From positions 310,001-374,000 of the forward strand of contig NZ_JBBOCA010000001.1 in assembly GCF_038002225.1 (NCBI RefSeq): a stretch of DNA of 64,000 nt, in the 5' to 3' direction. Source of the DNA: Paenibacillus sp. FSL R7-0204. Lineage in GTDB: Bacteria > Bacillota > Bacilli > Paenibacillales > Paenibacillaceae. The notes below the pieces were generated by a model. That model was not told where the DNA came from. It ran no database searches and was given only the letters and a program-made list of their open reading frames with translations. Positions 61,856 through 64,000 of this stretch are shown here, one piece after another (within the stretch, counting starts at the first letter, position 1; each line of letters begins with the position of its first letter). The translations under genes were made by a program, and so were the position numbers.

Positions 61856-62266
61856 ATGGGATTTATACCAGTGCCGGGAGGCGGCGGAGGATTTCCGGGG
61901 ATACCGGGATTTCCGGGTGGACCAGGCTTGCCGGGAGGGCCGGGGATTCCAGGGATACCAGGCGGAGGGCCTGGGGGATTTCCGGGGACGCCCGGGGGTG
62001 CGCCGGGAGGAGTAGCCGCACCGACGGCGCCACCGCCGCAATTCGTACCGCAAGCACCAGCGGTCACGGCTTATGCGGTTGACCCCGGGGGCATTAGAGG
62101 ATGCCTGTTCCGCAACACTTATATCTGGCTGAACAATGGTGAGCAGTTCTGGTTCTACCCGGTATTCGTGGGCCGTAATTCGGTCGCAGGCTTCAGATGG
62201 AATGGCTTCTTCTGGGGATACTACGGCGTTGATTTGAACCGGGTTAGCTCGTTCACCTGCTTCTAG
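61856..62266 (+). CDS. Short collagen-like Gly-Pro protein
   Basis: About 136 residues. Residues 5-50 are Gly-Pro triplets of the GxP type (GGFPGIPGFPGGPGLPGGP), then a Pro/Ala hinge and a C-terminal aromatic domain (RGCLFRNTYIWLNNGEQFWF, GRNSVAGFRWNGF, final SSFTCF) with two cysteines near its ends. That C-terminal domain occurs in small Bacillales surface or spore proteins. GAGGAG gives best spacing to the ATG at 61856. No signal peptide, so spore coat assembly is a reasonable guess. Confidence 0.75.
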   Translation: MGFIPVPGGGGGFPGIPGFPGGPGLPGGPGIPGIPGGGPGGFPGTPGGAPGGVAAPTAPPPQFVPQAPAVTAYAVDPGGIRGCLFRNTYIWLNNGEQFWFYPVFVGRNSVAGFRWNGFFWGYYGVDLNRVSSFTCF

Positions 62267-62342
62267 CCTGGCTGCATCTCCCTGTTTGGCGTACCGTGAC
62301 TTGGTTAAGTATAGATCAAGATCACGGACAGGGAGGTGTACT

Positions 62343-62609
62343 ATGGACAACCTGTGGATGGCATTCGTCTACCCTGGCAGCTTCTTGAGTCTGCTGGGGG
62401 TAGTGTTACTGATTATTGGTTATCAGCGGCGGCGCACAGGCCGGCGTACCCGTCTGGAGAGTGTGGCCCAGCCGGGTACGCCGGCACCGGGTGGACCCGG
62501 CACAGCATCGTTCCAGCGGGAGGTACGGTATTCGCTGATGGGAGGCATTCTGCTTGGAATCGGACTGCTTCTGTTCGCTGGACTGGGCATTACTTCACTG
62601 TTCAGCTAG
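62343..62609 (+). CDS. Small membrane protein, 88 aa
   Basis: Two hydrophobic helices (FVYPGSFLSLLGVVLLIIGY and SLMGGILLGIGLLLFAGLGI) flank a basic, Gly/Pro-rich loop (RRRTGRRTRLESVAQPG). GGGAGGTGTACT precedes the ATG at 62343. No family recognised. Confidence 0.75.
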   Translation: MDNLWMAFVYPGSFLSLLGVVLLIIGYQRRRTGRRTRLESVAQPGTPAPGGPGTASFQREVRYSLMGGILLGIGLLLFAGLGITSLFS

Positions 62610-62631
62610 GACAAGCCTTAACTTAGCACGC

Positions 62632-64000
62632 TTATAAGAGCAGCCGGGCCAGCCGGTGAATCCCCTGCTCAATCAAGTTCTCATCCACCTTGGCAAATCC
62701 CAGCACCCAACCCTTCCTGCGGCTCTTAAGGCAGTAATGGGCAAGCGGATATACCCGGATTCCCTGCTCCAGGGCTAACCGGGTCACGGCTTCCTCGTCG
62801 CAGTCTGGCTCCGCCTCAAGGAATACATGCAGCCCCGTCTCTGCTCCGCTCAGGATGAACCGCTCCCCTAGACCACTGGACGTTATCGCCTTGGTGATGG
62901 CTTCATGTCTGCGGCGGTACACATTGCGGACTCTGCGCATATGGCGCATGAAATGACCCTTCTGGATGAAGTGTACTAAAGTGAGCTGATCCATCACCGG
63001 AAGGTGGCGGTAGGTCAGCTCCTGTATACGCGCCAACTGGGCAATGGCCCGTGCCGGGCCGATAATCGCCGAGATGCGTATGGCCGGGGCGATCATTTTG
63101 GAGAAGCTCATCAGATACAGGGTATTATTCGGCGCCTGGCTATAGAGCGTGGGCAGCGGGTCGCCACGGTAGCGGAATTCACTGTCATAGCCATCTTCTA
63201 TAATCCATAGCTGGTCCTGCACAGCCTGATGCAGCAACTGCTGCCTGCGCGGCTCTGACATCACGGAGCCTATGGCGCACTGGTGCGAAGGGGTCACGAA
63301 GATGAGCCGGGATTCGGGGTGGATCTGGTCAACCACAAGACCCTGCCCGTCTACAGGCACAGATGCTACGCGCATCCGCCGGTAATTCATCGCCATCCAG
63401 GCCGCAGGGAAGCCGGGATCTTCCACAGAGACGGTATCTCCTTCCGTGAGCAGGGATTGGGCAATCAGGTCAAGGCTGTGCTGCGCTCCTGAGGTCAACA
63501 GAATCTGATCGGGCTCAACCCATATGCCCCGCTCAAGCAGCAAGTAACGCTGAATCTGTTCCCTGAGCGGCAGGAGACCGTACGGATTGCCGTAGGACCA
63601 ATCGGATAATTCCATTGCAGCGGAGGCGTGAAGCAGCGATTGCCGCCATTGATTCTGGAAGGTCCTGTCCACATAAGGCTCATGGGGGGTGAAATCAATT
63701 TCCACCCCTTGAGGCTGATGGCCTCCGAACCAGTCCTGCAGCTGATCTACCGCTGAGTTCAGCAGGGGAAGCGATGGAGGAACGGGTCCTTCTGGTATGA
63801 TCTCCCGGGTTGTCTGGGTGACAGGGTTCCAATGGCTTACCCGTGTTCCGCCCCGCCGGGAGGTTACGGTATACCCTCTGCTGAGCAGCTCCTCGTAGAC
63901 GAGCTGCACCGTGGAGCGTGATACCCCGAGCTGCTCGGCGAGCTCACGGGAAGGGAGCAGCAGCTCGCCCGGCGCCCAGATGCCTTGTGTAATATTATGA
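62632..64000 (-). CDS. MocR/PdxR-type GntR regulator with aminotransferase domain (start beyond window)
   Basis: The frame is open to the right window edge. The visible N-terminus is part of a GntR winged helix (LLPSRELAEQLGVSRSTVQL, YEELLSRGY). A fold-type I aminotransferase domain follows with the PLP lysine segment LMSFSKMIAPAIRI, IEDGYDSEFRY and LTSGAQHSLDLIAQ. These regulators bind PLP and control vitamin B6 or amino-acid genes. Its target may be to the right of the window. Confidence 0.93.
   Translation of the reverse strand, partial: HNITQGIWAPGELLLPSRELAEQLGVSRSTVQLVYEELLSRGYTVTSRRGGTRVSHWNPVTQTTREIIPEGPVPPSLPLLNSAVDQLQDWFGGHQPQGVEIDFTPHEPYVDRTFQNQWRQSLLHASAAMELSDWSYGNPYGLLPLREQIQRYLLLERGIWVEPDQILLTSGAQHSLDLIAQSLLTEGDTVSVEDPGFPAAWMAMNYRRMRVASVPVDGQGLVVDQIHPESRLIFVTPSHQCAIGSVMSEPRRQQLLHQAVQDQLWIIEDGYDSEFRYRGDPLPTLYSQAPNNTLYLMSFSKMIAPAIRISAIIGPARAIAQLARIQELTYRHLPVMDQLTLVHFIQKGHFMRHMRRVRNVYRRRHEAITKAITSSGLGERFILSGAETGLHVFLEAEPDCDEEAVTRLALEQGIRVYPLAHYCLKSRRKGWVLGFAKVDENLIEQGIHRLARLLL

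Noticed and set aside
61736..62350. Minus-strand frame of 204 codons over the collagen-like gene
   Set aside because: High GC and Gly-Pro codons keep the complementary frame open; the plus frame has the conserved C-terminal domain and the ribosome-binding site.

Overview
The window looks like chromosomal DNA of a spore-forming Firmicute of the Paenibacillus type. This rests on the gene families present (MocR/GntR regulators, PocR-AraC regulators, VncRS-like two-component system with a VanZ protein, several HxlR regulators, DUF3600-like anti-sigma protein), on AGGAGG ribosome-binding sites, on frequent GTG/TTG starts and on intermediate base composition. No rRNA, tRNA or CRISPR array was seen. 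The species cannot be fixed from the sequence alone.

Layout. 1-8.0 kb: the end of a U32 peptidase-family (RlhA/TrhP-like) gene, then a compact operon of response regulator, histidine kinase, VanZ-family protein, ABC ATPase and FtsX-type permease, probably an envelope or peptide-stress response unit. 8.0-27 kb: an accessory zone full of small regulators, oxidoreductases and gene relics. Its core is a duplicated block (about 8.04-10.85 kb and 23.84-25.96 kb) whose two copies have lost different genes: copy A keeps AraC and transglutaminase genes and has lost the phosphotransferase, RidA and nitroreductase genes; copy B is the reverse. Both keep a 146-aa protein gene and an HxlR gene. A third decayed and partly inverted relic of the transglutaminase lies at 18.9 kb. 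Between the copies are an Ada/PEP-mutase-like pair, PadR-SDR and XRE-SDR pairs, an EVE-domain protein, a methyltransferase, two GNAT-like paralogues and an HxlR/nitroreductase pair.

27-46 kb: a DHA2 drug exporter, a rare fusion of a MetE-like zinc methyltransferase domain with an aldehyde dehydrogenase (29194-31755) followed by an Asp/Glu racemase-like gene, an ECF sigma factor with its membrane anti-sigma protein, a hybrid sensor with two kinase modules, an UbiB/AarF kinase, two MFS exporters (one divergent from a TetR gene with palindromic operators), and an HxlR/DoxX/quinone-oxidoreductase locus that resembles quinone-stress regulons. 46-53 kb: an AraC-GyrI regulator, a lipoprotein with an EreA/ChaN-like fold, a 51-bp tandem repeat array, and a 1.72-kb IS200/IS605 element (TnpA plus frameshifted TnpB) that has split a small XRE regulator gene; both halves can be recovered from the two flanks.

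53-64 kb: a glycerol/dihydroxyacetone unit (divergent PocR-AraC regulator, glycerol dehydrogenase, DhaK-DhaL fusion kinase), a SMI1/KNR4-HEAT protein, an epimerase/phosphotransferase/GNAT run, a short collagen-like Gly-Pro protein, and a MocR-type regulator cut by the right window edge.

A hairpin with the core AACGCTACTGACA occurs three times (18.1, 24.9, 45.4 kb) and seems to be a dispersed terminator-like repeat. The most interesting items are the MetE-ALDH fusion, the reciprocal decay of the duplicated block, the split XRE gene with its TnpB element, the nested hairpins in front of the duplicated HxlR genes, and an unannotated 36-aa ORF at 19.9 kb.
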